Positions 41,792 through 50,081 of a stretch of 64,000 bases of DNA are shown here, piece by piece (the stretch's first letter is position 1; each line of letters starts with the position of its first letter). A model generated the notes under the pieces. That model made no database searches, was not told the origin of the DNA, and was given only the letters and a program-made list of their open reading frames with translations. Origin of the DNA: Lentisphaera profundi (GTDB lineage: Bacteria; Verrucomicrobiota; Lentisphaeria; Lentisphaerales; Lentisphaeraceae); the NCBI RefSeq assembly GCF_028728065.1, contig NZ_CP117812.1, positions 186,001-250,000 of the forward strand. The letters are read 5' to 3'. The position numbers and the translations under genes were made by a program.

Positions 41792-43006
41792 ATGACGGTT
41801 GAAATTGGTATTTTGATACTAGGCATACTGTTACTTGCGGCAGTTTTTTCGAGTAAATTGGCCGATCGTTTCGGTGTTCCAGCACTATTATTTTTTCTTG
41901 GGGTGGGAATGCTTGCTGGATCAGAAGGTATTGGGGGCGTGGAGTTCGATAGTCCCCAAATAATGCAGGCAATTGGTTCGTCCGCTTTAATGGTGATACT
42001 GTTTGCAGGTGGACTAGAGACTAGTTGGAAAAATGTACGGCCGGTGTTAGCTCAGGGAGTCGTTCTATCAACTGTTGGTGTTTTAGTACCGATGTTACTA
42101 CTTGCATCCTTCGCCTGGTTCATGCTAGGGACCTATACTACTTTTGAGTTGGGAACAGGTGGTTTATCCTGGACGGAGGCTCTTTTACTGGCGGCCATTG
42201 TCTCTTCAACAGACGCCGCTGCAGTATTCTCAGTATTCCGTACAAGTAAGATTCAGCCACGGCCTCATTTAAGAAGTATACTGGAATTGGAATCCGGAAG
42301 TAATGACCCCATGGCCATATTACTGACGACGACAATTATAGGGGTTATAATGGGGACTAGCGGTTCAGTTCCGAGCATTATCGGGGGCTTATTGATACAA
42401 ATTCTGTTTGGAGGAATCGTCGGCGGAATAGTTGGTTGGCTTGGTATGAAATTGATCAATAGAATGACGCTTTCAGCAAATGGACTCTATCCAATTTTGG
42501 CACTAGCTTTTGGTTGTCTAGCTTTTGGTTTGTCTGATGTGAGTGGTGGAAACAGCTATCTTTCCGTTTATATTGCAGGATTAGTTTTGGGCAACGGAAT
42601 CAAAAAACGCAAAACTGAAATTTTGAGCTTTCATGATGGTCTTGACTCACTGATGCAGATTGTAATGTTTATCATGCTGGGGTTGCTGGTTTATCCTAGT
42701 CAGTTACTGCCTGTAGCAGGGGTCTCAATTACAATCGCTCTGTTTCTTATGTTTGTCGCACGACCTCTGAGTGTTTTTCTTTGTTTAAGTCCCTTCAAAA
42801 TGAAAAAAAATGAGAAACTATATATTTCTTGGGTGGGTCTTCGTGGGTCAGTTCCAATTATGCTCGCGACGCTACCCGCTATGTATGGTCTAGAAGATGC
42901 AGCTATGATTTTTAATGTGATTTTTTTCATTGTCTTAACATCGGTTTTCATTCAGGGGCTCACACTTGTTCCGGCAGCAAAATGGCTAAAAGTAACGAAA
43001 GATTAG
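41792..43006 (+). CDS. CPA1-family cation/proton antiporter (NhaP2/CvrA-like core only)
   Basis: A 404-residue membrane protein with 12-13 hydrophobic segments. FGVPALLFFLGVGMLAGSEG, SSALMVILFAGGLETSW, AIVSSTDAAAVFSVFR, LESGSNDPMAILL (the ion-binding N-D pair) and WVGLRGSVPIMLATLPAM are NhaP2/CvrA motifs. NhaP2 proteins normally have a further C-terminal TrkA-C/CorC region of about 170 residues; here the protein ends after the membrane part. A strong ribosome site (GGGAGGTGATAA) precedes the ATG. The gene stands between two copies of a ~100-nt repeat. Confidence 0.9.
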   Translation: MTVEIGILILGILLLAAVFSSKLADRFGVPALLFFLGVGMLAGSEGIGGVEFDSPQIMQAIGSSALMVILFAGGLETSWKNVRPVLAQGVVLSTVGVLVPMLLLASFAWFMLGTYTTFELGTGGLSWTEALLLAAIVSSTDAAAVFSVFRTSKIQPRPHLRSILELESGSNDPMAILLTTTIIGVIMGTSGSVPSIIGGLLIQILFGGIVGGIVGWLGMKLINRMTLSANGLYPILALAFGCLAFGLSDVSGGNSYLSVYIAGLVLGNGIKKRKTEILSFHDGLDSLMQIVMFIMLGLLVYPSQLLPVAGVSITIALFLMFVARPLSVFLCLSPFKMKKNEKLYISWVGLRGSVPIMLATLPAMYGLEDAAMIFNVIFFIVLTSVFIQGLTLVPAAKWLKVTKD

Positions 43007-43068
43007 GGTATTGATATTGAATACTTTTTTCTGGTTCTCCATGTGGCGATGAGGTCCTTCCTTGCATG

Positions 43069-43160
43069 GATAAGTCTCAAGCAAGGCGAGACGAATAATT
43101 CAATAGTAGGGTGTGAAAATGCCTAGGAGAGCTTTAGTTTGAGGAAACTTATATAATTTT
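43069..43160 (+). repeat. Downstream copy of the ~100-nt intergenic repeat
   Basis: GATAAGTCTCAAGCAAGGCG, AATAATTCAA, GCCTAGGAGAGCTTTAGTTT and AATTTT match 41636-41739 in the same order and orientation. It ends 11 nt before the mnmC ATG, so it probably contains its promoter or leader. Confidence 0.6.
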
Positions 43161-43171
43161 GAGAAACAAAG

Positions 43172-45076
43172 ATGAATTCTGCAGATAATACTTGGACTTT
43201 TACTGAAGGCGGAACACTCTATTCGGAGAAGTTTGCGGATACTTACTTTATGGATGAATGTGGCTTGGAAGAAAGTCGCAGCATTTTTCTTGAAGGTAAT
43301 AATTTTAGTGAACGCCTCGAAACTGCAGAAGAATTGATTGTTGGCGAAACGGGTTTCGGCACGGGCTTAAATTTTTTAGCGGCATGGGATGCTTGGCGTC
43401 AATCTTCCAAGACTTGCCGACTTATCTTTTTTTCCTGTGAACTTTACCCTCTTGAAAAGAGTCTACACAAAAAAGCACTAGAGCCCTATGGTGAACTTGC
43501 GGAACTCGCCAAAAAACTTTTGGAGCGTCTTCCCAAAACAAAGCAGGGCTTTCACCTCATTGATTTTGAAGAAGGGCAGGTTCAACTGCTATTGATGTTT
43601 GGTGATGTCAAAGAAACTTTTAAAGAATGCTCACTCAAAGCGGATGCTTGGTTTTTGGATGGTTTTGCCCCCTCAGGAAATCCTGAGATGTGGAATGAAG
43701 ATGTGTTTCGTCTCTTGGCCAATCATTCAAAAGAGGGTACAACCCTAGCGACTTTTACGGCAGCAGGTTTTGTACGCAGAGGTTTAGCAGACGCAGGTTT
43801 TGAGATGAAAAAAGTACCCGGTTTTCGAGGCAAGCGTCATCGACTTGATGGAAAGTTTGAGCCAGGGACAAGACGTTTTGCCAAATTAGAATTGCCTTGG
43901 TATAGCCATCAAAAGCAAACACCGAAGCATAAGCCCGTCATTATTGGTGCGGGAATTGCGGGTACGAGTATTGCTAGGGAATTTAAGCGAAAAAATATAG
44001 AGTCAATCATAATTGACACTGCAGGTGAAGTGGCCACGGCAGCATCAGGTAATCGCCGAGGTATGATTATGCCTCTATTTACCATGCATGGAAATCATCA
44101 GGAAATGTTGACTGTGTGCGGAGCTGAATATTCTTTACAAACTTTAAAAGACCTGGATATTACGGTAGATACGGGCGCACTTGAGTTGGATAAAGATGGT
44201 GAAAATACTGAGCTTTATAAAAATGCTGAGGCACGTCATGGCAGTGAATACATTTCAGTGGATAAACAGAGTACATACGCACAACAAGCTTTGCGTATGC
44301 AGCAATCCGCAGTAATTGATCCCCTTGCTATCTGCCAAAGATTTTTTGATGAATCAGGAGCTGAATTAATCAAGGCTGAAGTTATCAAAATTGAGAGCAA
44401 GCAAGATCTTTGGATGATACATTTAAGTGATAATTCAATTCTTGAAACCGATACGCTTATTATTGCGGCGGGGACAAGCACGGCGAATCTAGTGGAAAGC
44501 ATCTATGGCGAATCGATCCTTAATTTATCGAGTCTCCGTGGTCAGTTGGCTTACATTAAAGGCAAGGACTTGGCAGGTTTTCCTGATTTGCCCAATATGT
44601 ATGGAGATAAATACCTGCTTAAGGATGGGAATGACTTTTTGCTTGGTGCAACTTTTCAAGAAGATGATGAAGATACTAGCTTACGAGAGAGTGATTTTGC
44701 GGAGCTCGCAGAATCTTTGAAGAAGCTGCTACCAGATTTTGAAGGCGAGCCAGAGTTTTGCGGTGGTCGTACCGCTTTTCGCTGTAAATCAAAAGATTAC
44801 CTTCCGGTGGTCGGGCCAATGCCGGATCTCGCTTATTTCCAAGAAACTTATGGGGGCAATAAGAGGACTCATGCAGCCTCTCGCTTAGCCGAAGCGAAAT
44901 ATATGCCAGGACTCTTTGTCGCCAGTGGCTTTGGTTCTCGTGGTTTTACGACTGCACCGCTTTGTGCTCGTATGCTTGTGGAAGAAATTTGCCATGGGCG
45001 AACATTCTTTCCTGCAGATTTTCGCCGTCACTTACATCCGGCTAAATTCACCATACGCAAACTTCGCCGCGGTTAA
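43172..45076 (+). CDS. mnmC: Bifunctional tRNA 5-methylaminomethyl-2-thiouridine synthesis enzyme MnmC
   Basis: A 634-residue fusion. The N-terminal part (about 1-245) is the SAM methyltransferase MnmD: SRSIFLEGNNFSERL, VGETGFGTGLNFLAAW, WFLDGFAPSGNPEMW. The C-terminal part (from about 250) is the FAD oxidoreductase: PVIIGAGIAGTSIAREF, ASGNRRGMIMPL, SLRGQLAYIKG and CGGRTAFRCKSKDYLPVVG. Together they turn cmnm5s2U34 to mnm5s2U34 in tRNAs such as tRNA-Lys(UUU), one of which is encoded in this window. The length is near the E. coli protein (668). Confidence 0.95.
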   Translation: MNSADNTWTFTEGGTLYSEKFADTYFMDECGLEESRSIFLEGNNFSERLETAEELIVGETGFGTGLNFLAAWDAWRQSSKTCRLIFFSCELYPLEKSLHKKALEPYGELAELAKKLLERLPKTKQGFHLIDFEEGQVQLLLMFGDVKETFKECSLKADAWFLDGFAPSGNPEMWNEDVFRLLANHSKEGTTLATFTAAGFVRRGLADAGFEMKKVPGFRGKRHRLDGKFEPGTRRFAKLELPWYSHQKQTPKHKPVIIGAGIAGTSIAREFKRKNIESIIIDTAGEVATAASGNRRGMIMPLFTMHGNHQEMLTVCGAEYSLQTLKDLDITVDTGALELDKDGENTELYKNAEARHGSEYISVDKQSTYAQQALRMQQSAVIDPLAICQRFFDESGAELIKAEVIKIESKQDLWMIHLSDNSILETDTLIIAAGTSTANLVESIYGESILNLSSLRGQLAYIKGKDLAGFPDLPNMYGDKYLLKDGNDFLLGATFQEDDEDTSLRESDFAELAESLKKLLPDFEGEPEFCGGRTAFRCKSKDYLPVVGPMPDLAYFQETYGGNKRTHAASRLAEAKYMPGLFVASGFGSRGFTTAPLCARMLVEEICHGRTFFPADFRRHLHPAKFTIRKLRRG

Positions 45077-45298
45077 TTCTACTTAGGGCTTACTGAATAA
45101 TTGCGTTTTTTAGGAAAGATCTTTTGTGGCAAGGCGAATTTGTATGGACATACTTAAGAGCCGTAGGCGCAATTATCCTTCCATAAAACGGTTTATAGGG
45201 ATCGCTTATGCAAAGTAGCCCAAAAACATTATCTCTGACCTTAGGTGAAATCTATCAAAATGTTAATAGTTAAGTAAAAACATCCCGTTCAGCAAGCC

Positions 45299-46240
45299 CT
45301 ATTTAAGAAAGCTACTGTTATAGGCTTGCTTGAGATCTGTAGGAATAGATTTTAGCACGCCAGATTCGTGGAGCTGTTTTGCAAGCGTATTCCAACGTTC
45401 GGGAGTCATTTGACCAAAGGGGTCAGCATTCATCATGCCTGGAAGCAGTGCAGAACTTCGCTTAAGCGTAGCGCCAAGTTCGGGGTTGCGTTCGAGGATG
45501 ATTTTATTGGCCGAGCTAGGATCTTGCAAGTATTCGAGCCAAGCTTTTTGAGTGGCTTGCACCATCGCTTTAACTAAGTCAGGCTTTTCTTGGATGACTT
45601 GTTCACTGCAGATGAGTACCGAAGCATAGGGATTATAACCTAGATCTGCAAGAGAGAGGGTTTTGATTTGGAAGCTTTTGTCGCGGATGATGAGGGGCTC
45701 ACTATTGATATAGCCTTGCATGATACTTTGTAAATCGCCGAGGAAAAGTGCCTGGCTATAAGCGACAGTTTGAACTTTTTTTATTTCTGGATGTTTATGG
45801 ACCAAGTATTTATAAAAGGGCTTGGTATCGTTGATGATCAGGCGATTCGCTTTTGCGATATCCGCAAAACTTTCGAGGCTTTCGTTTTCGTGGGCAATGA
45901 GACAGCGCGGTGAAGTTTGATAGGGGGCAAGTAAGCCTACAACTTTCAGACCATTTTCACGAACGGCAAGGATTTTATCCGCATTAGCAATGCCGAATTC
46001 AAAACGTCCAATCGCCACTTCCGTCTCAACGGGATTGCCAGGACCACCATCAACGATTTCTACATCGAGGCCAGCCTTTTCATAGATACCGGAACTCAAA
46101 CCATGGAAATAACCACCATGTTCTGCTTCGGGAAACCAATTGAGTTTAATTTTCACTTTTGTAAGTTCGCTTTCTTTTGGAGTCTCGTCTTTACAGGAAT
46201 AGAGGAACAGAAGACTGAAGAGGAGCATAAGTTTATTCAT
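45299..46240 (-). CDS. NMT1/THI5-like ABC transporter substrate-binding lipoprotein
   Basis: A 313-residue lipoprotein with lipobox L-Y-S-C (Cys16). KLNWFPEAEHGGYFHGLSSGIYEKAGLDVEI and DGGPGNPVETEVAIGRFEFGIANAD (quoted in part) are NMT1/ThiY-type signatures; this family binds pyrimidine precursors of thiamine, riboflavin, or sulfonate/nitrate-like ligands. No TPP or FMN riboswitch is visible upstream of the operon, so the substrate stays open. It is the last gene of a three-gene ABC operon and overlaps the permease gene by 4 nt. Confidence 0.87.
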   Translation of the reverse strand: MNKLMLLFSLLFLYSCKDETPKESELTKVKIKLNWFPEAEHGGYFHGLSSGIYEKAGLDVEIVDGGPGNPVETEVAIGRFEFGIANADKILAVRENGLKVVGLLAPYQTSPRCLIAHENESLESFADIAKANRLIINDTKPFYKYLVHKHPEIKKVQTVAYSQALFLGDLQSIMQGYINSEPLIIRDKSFQIKTLSLADLGYNPYASVLICSEQVIQEKPDLVKAMVQATQKAWLEYLQDPSSANKIILERNPELGATLKRSSALLPGMMNADPFGQMTPERWNTLAKQLHESGVLKSIPTDLKQAYNSSFLK

Positions 46241-47001
46241 GGTGTTTTCCTATCAAAATGGGCGCGTTTAAGAATGAAGTCTCCACAAATGGAGACAGAA
46301 ATAAAGATGATCCAGCCAAGCAGTGCGGCACAAAGGCTAGAAGCAAAGAGGTAGGGGTAGTTGGCGTTTTGCTGATTGCTTTGAATGAGGTAGGCCAGCC
46401 CACGAGATTCACCGCTGAGGCCAGTGAAATATTCTCCAACAATGGCGCCGACAACTGCGAGACCTGCGGAAGTTTTTGCCCCAGTAATCAGATTGGGGAT
46501 GGCCGAAGGGATACGGATTTTACACATGATTTGCCATTTGCTCGCTTTATAAAAATTCATGAGCTCCAGTACTTGGCTATCAATTCTGGTGAGGCCAGTA
46601 GTGACGGCAGTAATGATGGGAAAAAGAGAAATGATAAAAGAGATCAAAATCATTGATGGTGTACCGGCGCCAAACCAAAGAATAAAAATGGGGGCGATTG
46701 CCACAATCGGGACTGATTGTAAAAAAATAGCATAGGGATAAATGCTGTTTTCGATGACTTTGGATTGCGACATAAAGAAAGCAATGAGGGAGCCTCCAAT
46801 GAGAGAGAGCAAAAATCCACATAAGGAGACGAGGCCACTATTAAAGCTTGCTCTAAATAAGTCCTGTTTATATTCGATGCAGGTTTTTAGTACTGTGATC
46901 GGAGAGGGCAAGACAAAAGGATTGATCTTGAAGATGTGAATGCTGCTTTCCCAAATAAGTAAAAAGAGGCCAAAGAAAATTATGGGAGCTAGTTTTTTCA
47001 T
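46237..47001 (-). CDS. ABC transporter permease (SsuC/TauC/ThiX type)
   Basis: A 254-residue membrane protein with six predicted helices and the EAA loop ELMNFYKASKWQIMCKIRIPSAIPNLITGAK (quoted in part: start ELMNFYKASK, end RIPSAIPNLI) that contacts the ATPase. PFVLPSPITVLK at the N-terminus is usual for this family. It overlaps both neighbours by 4 nt. Confidence 0.9.
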   Translation of the reverse strand: MKKLAPIIFFGLFLLIWESSIHIFKINPFVLPSPITVLKTCIEYKQDLFRASFNSGLVSLCGFLLSLIGGSLIAFFMSQSKVIENSIYPYAIFLQSVPIVAIAPIFILWFGAGTPSMILISFIISLFPIITAVTTGLTRIDSQVLELMNFYKASKWQIMCKIRIPSAIPNLITGAKTSAGLAVVGAIVGEYFTGLSGESRGLAYLIQSNQQNANYPYLFASSLCAALLGWIIFISVSICGDFILKRAHFDRKTP

Positions 47002-47732
47002 CGCTCAGCCTCCCTAAGCACTTGGCGGACTTCGCAAAGTTTTTCTTGGAATAAGTTTTCATTGAAAAAGCTAGCCTCACGAGGAAAATTTTGGTCAACA
47101 GTGATCTCAGCTTCAATTCTACCTGAATTCAGACCCATAACAAAAATCCGGTGGCTCATGAAGACAGCTTCGCTGAGATTGTGAGTGACGAGAATAATGG
47201 TGGAGGGTTTTTGCTGATGAATTTGCTGAATCTCTAAATTCAGTTTTTCGCGAGTCATTTCATCTAAGGCGCCAAAGGGCTCATCCAGAAAAATGAGTTT
47301 TGGTTGAGTGATGAGTGCTCGTGCTAAGGACGCTCGCATGCGCATTCCGCCCGAGAGTTCGTGAGGATACTTTTGGCGATGTTCGCATAAATTTGTGAGT
47401 GCAAGAACTTCCTGAAGCAGAGTTTCTTTGGATTTTTCTTGAGGGGCGGTAATTTCTAACGGTAGAGAAATATTGGCTTCTAGTTTACGCCAATCGAGCA
47501 GTAGCGGATCCTGAAAAACAAAACTACGGGAATGCTCTAGCTCGGGATCAATAAGAACTGAACCGGAATCGCTGTCCTCTAGACCCGCAATGACACGCAG
47601 CAAAGTGGATTTACCACAGCCAGAAGCTCCAATAATCGAGACGATTTCGCCAGGAACAATTTCGAGAGAGATATCCTCGAGTACCTGCAACTCGCCAAAG
47701 CTCTTGCAAACTTTTTTTAATTTAACACTCAT
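46998..47732 (-). CDS. ABC transporter ATP-binding protein (SsuB/TauB/ThiZ type)
   Basis: A 244-residue ATPase: Walker A GASGCGKST, Q-loop FVFQDPLLLDW, signature LSGGMRMRASLARAL, Walker B LIFLDEPFGALD and switch THNLSEA. It is the first gene of the ATPase-permease-binding protein operon. Confidence 0.94.
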   Translation of the reverse strand: MSVKLKKVCKSFGELQVLEDISLEIVPGEIVSIIGASGCGKSTLLRVIAGLEDSDSGSVLIDPELEHSRSFVFQDPLLLDWRKLEANISLPLEITAPQEKSKETLLQEVLALTNLCEHRQKYPHELSGGMRMRASLARALITQPKLIFLDEPFGALDEMTREKLNLEIQQIHQQKPSTIILVTHNLSEAVFMSHRIFVMGLNSGRIEAEITVDQNFPREASFFNENLFQEKLCEVRQVLREAER

Positions 47733-47949
47733 AAGGCTCTCATTGATAATAAGTCTCCAAATCTAGCGTCCTCATGAACTGATGCAATAAGGCAGAGTTA
47801 AAATGAGCTCTATTTGAAAGGATTTCACCACTTAGTCATCTTCCTGTGATTAAATGCCGATTCTTGGCAAGATTTGCGCAGTCTTTCTTTATTTTCGTGT
47901 TTAATAGCACCCAAGTCCCCTTTAATTTAAGCACAATATTTAAGGAGCT

Positions 47950-48231
47950 ATGATCTCCGCAATTTTAACTGGATGGAATGAGATGTCGGATTTTAAGAAT
48001 ATGGAGGAGTGGGAACAGCGTTTATGGAATGCGCCGGTTCTCGGACGTAGTATGAAGTCTGTATACAGTAACAAATTAATAGTATCATGTTCAAAATGGT
48101 TACATTTTTTTGATAAATTTACCGAAGCAGTTTTTTACCAGGTGAAACCCCTTAAACGATCTGTTGTGTATTTAAAAACACAGCGTAGTATGCTTTTTCC
48201 CACGCTGATCTTAGACCAAGTTGAGCTATAG
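47950..48231 (+). CDS. Hypothetical protein
   Basis: A 93-residue frame, not recognised. It may start at 47950, where AAGGAG is only 2 nt away, or more likely at the in-frame ATG of MSDFKNMEEW (47983), behind GGAATGAG. It has tryptophans, basic patches and no signal peptide or membrane helix. It ends 3 nt before the next gene, so the two are probably one unit. Confidence 0.5.
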   Translation: MISAILTGWNEMSDFKNMEEWEQRLWNAPVLGRSMKSVYSNKLIVSCSKWLHFFDKFTEAVFYQVKPLKRSVVYLKTQRSMLFPTLILDQVEL

Positions 48232-48234
48232 TTT

Positions 48235-49788
48235 ATGGGGTATGTGCCTAATTATAGTCTTCGTGAATTAGCTCAAAGGATTTTTGTTACTTGGAAGCTT
48301 ACTATCATTGATCGTGATAATTTATCATTAATTCACAAACCCCTTCAATTAGATTGGGGTTTAGTTGACGATAAAGATATCTTGTCATTGCTGGAAATCA
48401 TTCAAAGAGCTACCGACAGAGGTTGGCGAGGAATTATTGAGTTCAGAAGATTTTTTGTAGAAAAGTGTGAGTTAATTTATCCACCTGAAGAAGAGATAGT
48501 GAAGGGAGCTGGTGTTCATATTCAAGATTACTTTGAAGACACTGAAGGGGCGTCATTAAACGACTATCAACTGAACCGACTTCTCTCTGGACATGAAAAT
48601 GTGGAGAAACTTCCAAGCCCTGTTTCTATGGAAAATAGTCCTTTGTCAGAGATGCTGAATCATGGTGCTTGGAGTATGCACTATTCAAAGTTCTTTCAGC
48701 ATTTTGATAATATTTGTGAACATATCAAGAATAGTCTGTGGTACAGAAGCCCTTGTCAGTATGTGCGTTCAGCTGATGGCGTTGAGCATGAATTTGCTAA
48801 GTTCGAGGACTTTTTGGTCGTGGCACCTTATTTCAGGATGCTATTAAAGAATGATGCAGTCTTGAAAAAAGCTATTGCGGTTCACGCAAAATTTGCTGAT
48901 GACAGTCTTCGCAGGCAATGCATAAAACTTCAGTGGGATGGGACGACCATACAAATTGAGGGTGATAATTATTTAGCTTTTTGGATGCAGGAATATTCAG
49001 TAATTGATTTATTGGATACGGCTATCTATGGGTCAGATTTATTTCATGCAGCGCCAGAAATTGATAAAGAAGGTGAAATCAAATCTAAGAAAGATCTTCG
49101 TGGTCAGAAGAGGGATATCAAACATCGTGAACGATTAGAAGAGATTTTAGACAAATATTCTAAGGCGGATTTCTTATATGCTTTATATCAAGGTTTGCGA
49201 TGTGCTTTTGATGTCATCTTAAAAATACAAAAAGCTATTACTGAAGATGTTCAAAATTGGTCAGAGCTTCATAAACTTGTTCAATCAAGCTATCATAAAC
49301 ATGAAGAACTGTATCACCACAGCTCATCTGAAATGGTTTATTTACCCTCTAGTGCAGATTTGATTACCTATAAATTTAAATCGGGAATGCCAATTAAAGA
49401 AATTGCGAAGTTTTTCGAAATTGAAGAAGAGTATTTACGTAAATATATCCTACAAAAAATGAATAAAAATGGACGTACTCTATCTGACTCCGAAGAATGG
49501 GTATTGCTAATTTCGTCTAACTTTAACGAGCCTTTTTCTTCGGAAATACTGCAAAGAATTAATTTTAATATTTCTTCTAATAGTGAGCGAGTTTTAGAAG
49601 TAATTGTTGCCGAAAAAGGTGTGTTAAGTCTAAATACCATTCTCGAGTTTTTAAGGCCTGGAGTCAATGAGCTAGATAAAATTGAAATAGCATTACGCAA
49701 AGTCTTAATGGCAGAGTTGACTCAACTACACTTTGGCTTGAAGTTCTTGAGGAAATTGGAAACAGTTAGAGAAAAAAATATCAACTAA
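48235..49788 (+). CDS. Hypothetical protein, 517 residues
   Basis: I do not recognise this protein. It is soluble, acidic and mostly helical by composition, with no signal peptide or membrane helix. A segment near residue 385 (SGMPIKEIAKFFEIEEEYLRKYI) could form a helix-turn-helix. An earlier part has KDLRGQKRDIKHRERLEEIL, strongly charged. The last 100 residues look like winged-helix or all-helical repeats. It follows the 93-residue gene by 3 nt and lies alone between the ABC operon and transketolase. Nothing in the neighbours points to a function. Confidence 0.65.
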   Translation: MGYVPNYSLRELAQRIFVTWKLTIIDRDNLSLIHKPLQLDWGLVDDKDILSLLEIIQRATDRGWRGIIEFRRFFVEKCELIYPPEEEIVKGAGVHIQDYFEDTEGASLNDYQLNRLLSGHENVEKLPSPVSMENSPLSEMLNHGAWSMHYSKFFQHFDNICEHIKNSLWYRSPCQYVRSADGVEHEFAKFEDFLVVAPYFRMLLKNDAVLKKAIAVHAKFADDSLRRQCIKLQWDGTTIQIEGDNYLAFWMQEYSVIDLLDTAIYGSDLFHAAPEIDKEGEIKSKKDLRGQKRDIKHRERLEEILDKYSKADFLYALYQGLRCAFDVILKIQKAITEDVQNWSELHKLVQSSYHKHEELYHHSSSEMVYLPSSADLITYKFKSGMPIKEIAKFFEIEEEYLRKYILQKMNKNGRTLSDSEEWVLLISSNFNEPFSSEILQRINFNISSNSERVLEVIVAEKGVLSLNTILEFLRPGVNELDKIEIALRKVLMAELTQLHFGLKFLRKLETVREKNIN

Positions 49789-49807
49789 TTGAAACAACCA
49801 CTAAAAG

Positions 49808-49888
49808 CTAAGAGTGCTTTATCTAAAGTAAGGCACCTGTTACTCCTGTGATAGCATCTTCGTGCCTGAAGTACTGCATAACTCTTAG
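49808..49888 (+). ncRNA. Candidate structured RNA with nested inverted repeats
   Basis: CTAAGAGT (49808-49815) pairs with ACTCTTAG (49881-49888), and inside that AGGCAC (49831-49836) pairs with GTGCCT (49862-49867). The nested pairs define an 81-nt two-stem structure in a 293-nt gene-free stretch between the 517-residue gene and tkt. No U-run follows directly, so it is not a standard terminator. The rest of the stretch (49889-50081) holds nothing I can name beyond the tkt leader. Confidence 0.35.
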
Positions 49889-50081
49889 TTTTGGTACGTG
49901 TAATCATATTAGGCAAATTTACTTAAAATTCTCTAAAAAAAGTGCGCAATCACTAAGTTCCTATGGTAAGAAATTTAAACTTTGTCTTAAAGTCTTCAGA
50001 AGTACTTGAAATTTATGGGCTAAAAGCGATATATAGACGTATAAACTTTATTAACATAAATTATAACACGGAATATTTGAT

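Noticed and set aside
47733-47949. TPP or FMN riboswitch before the NMT1-type ABC operon
   Set aside because: Looked for CTGAGA and ACCTGAT-like elements and found none.
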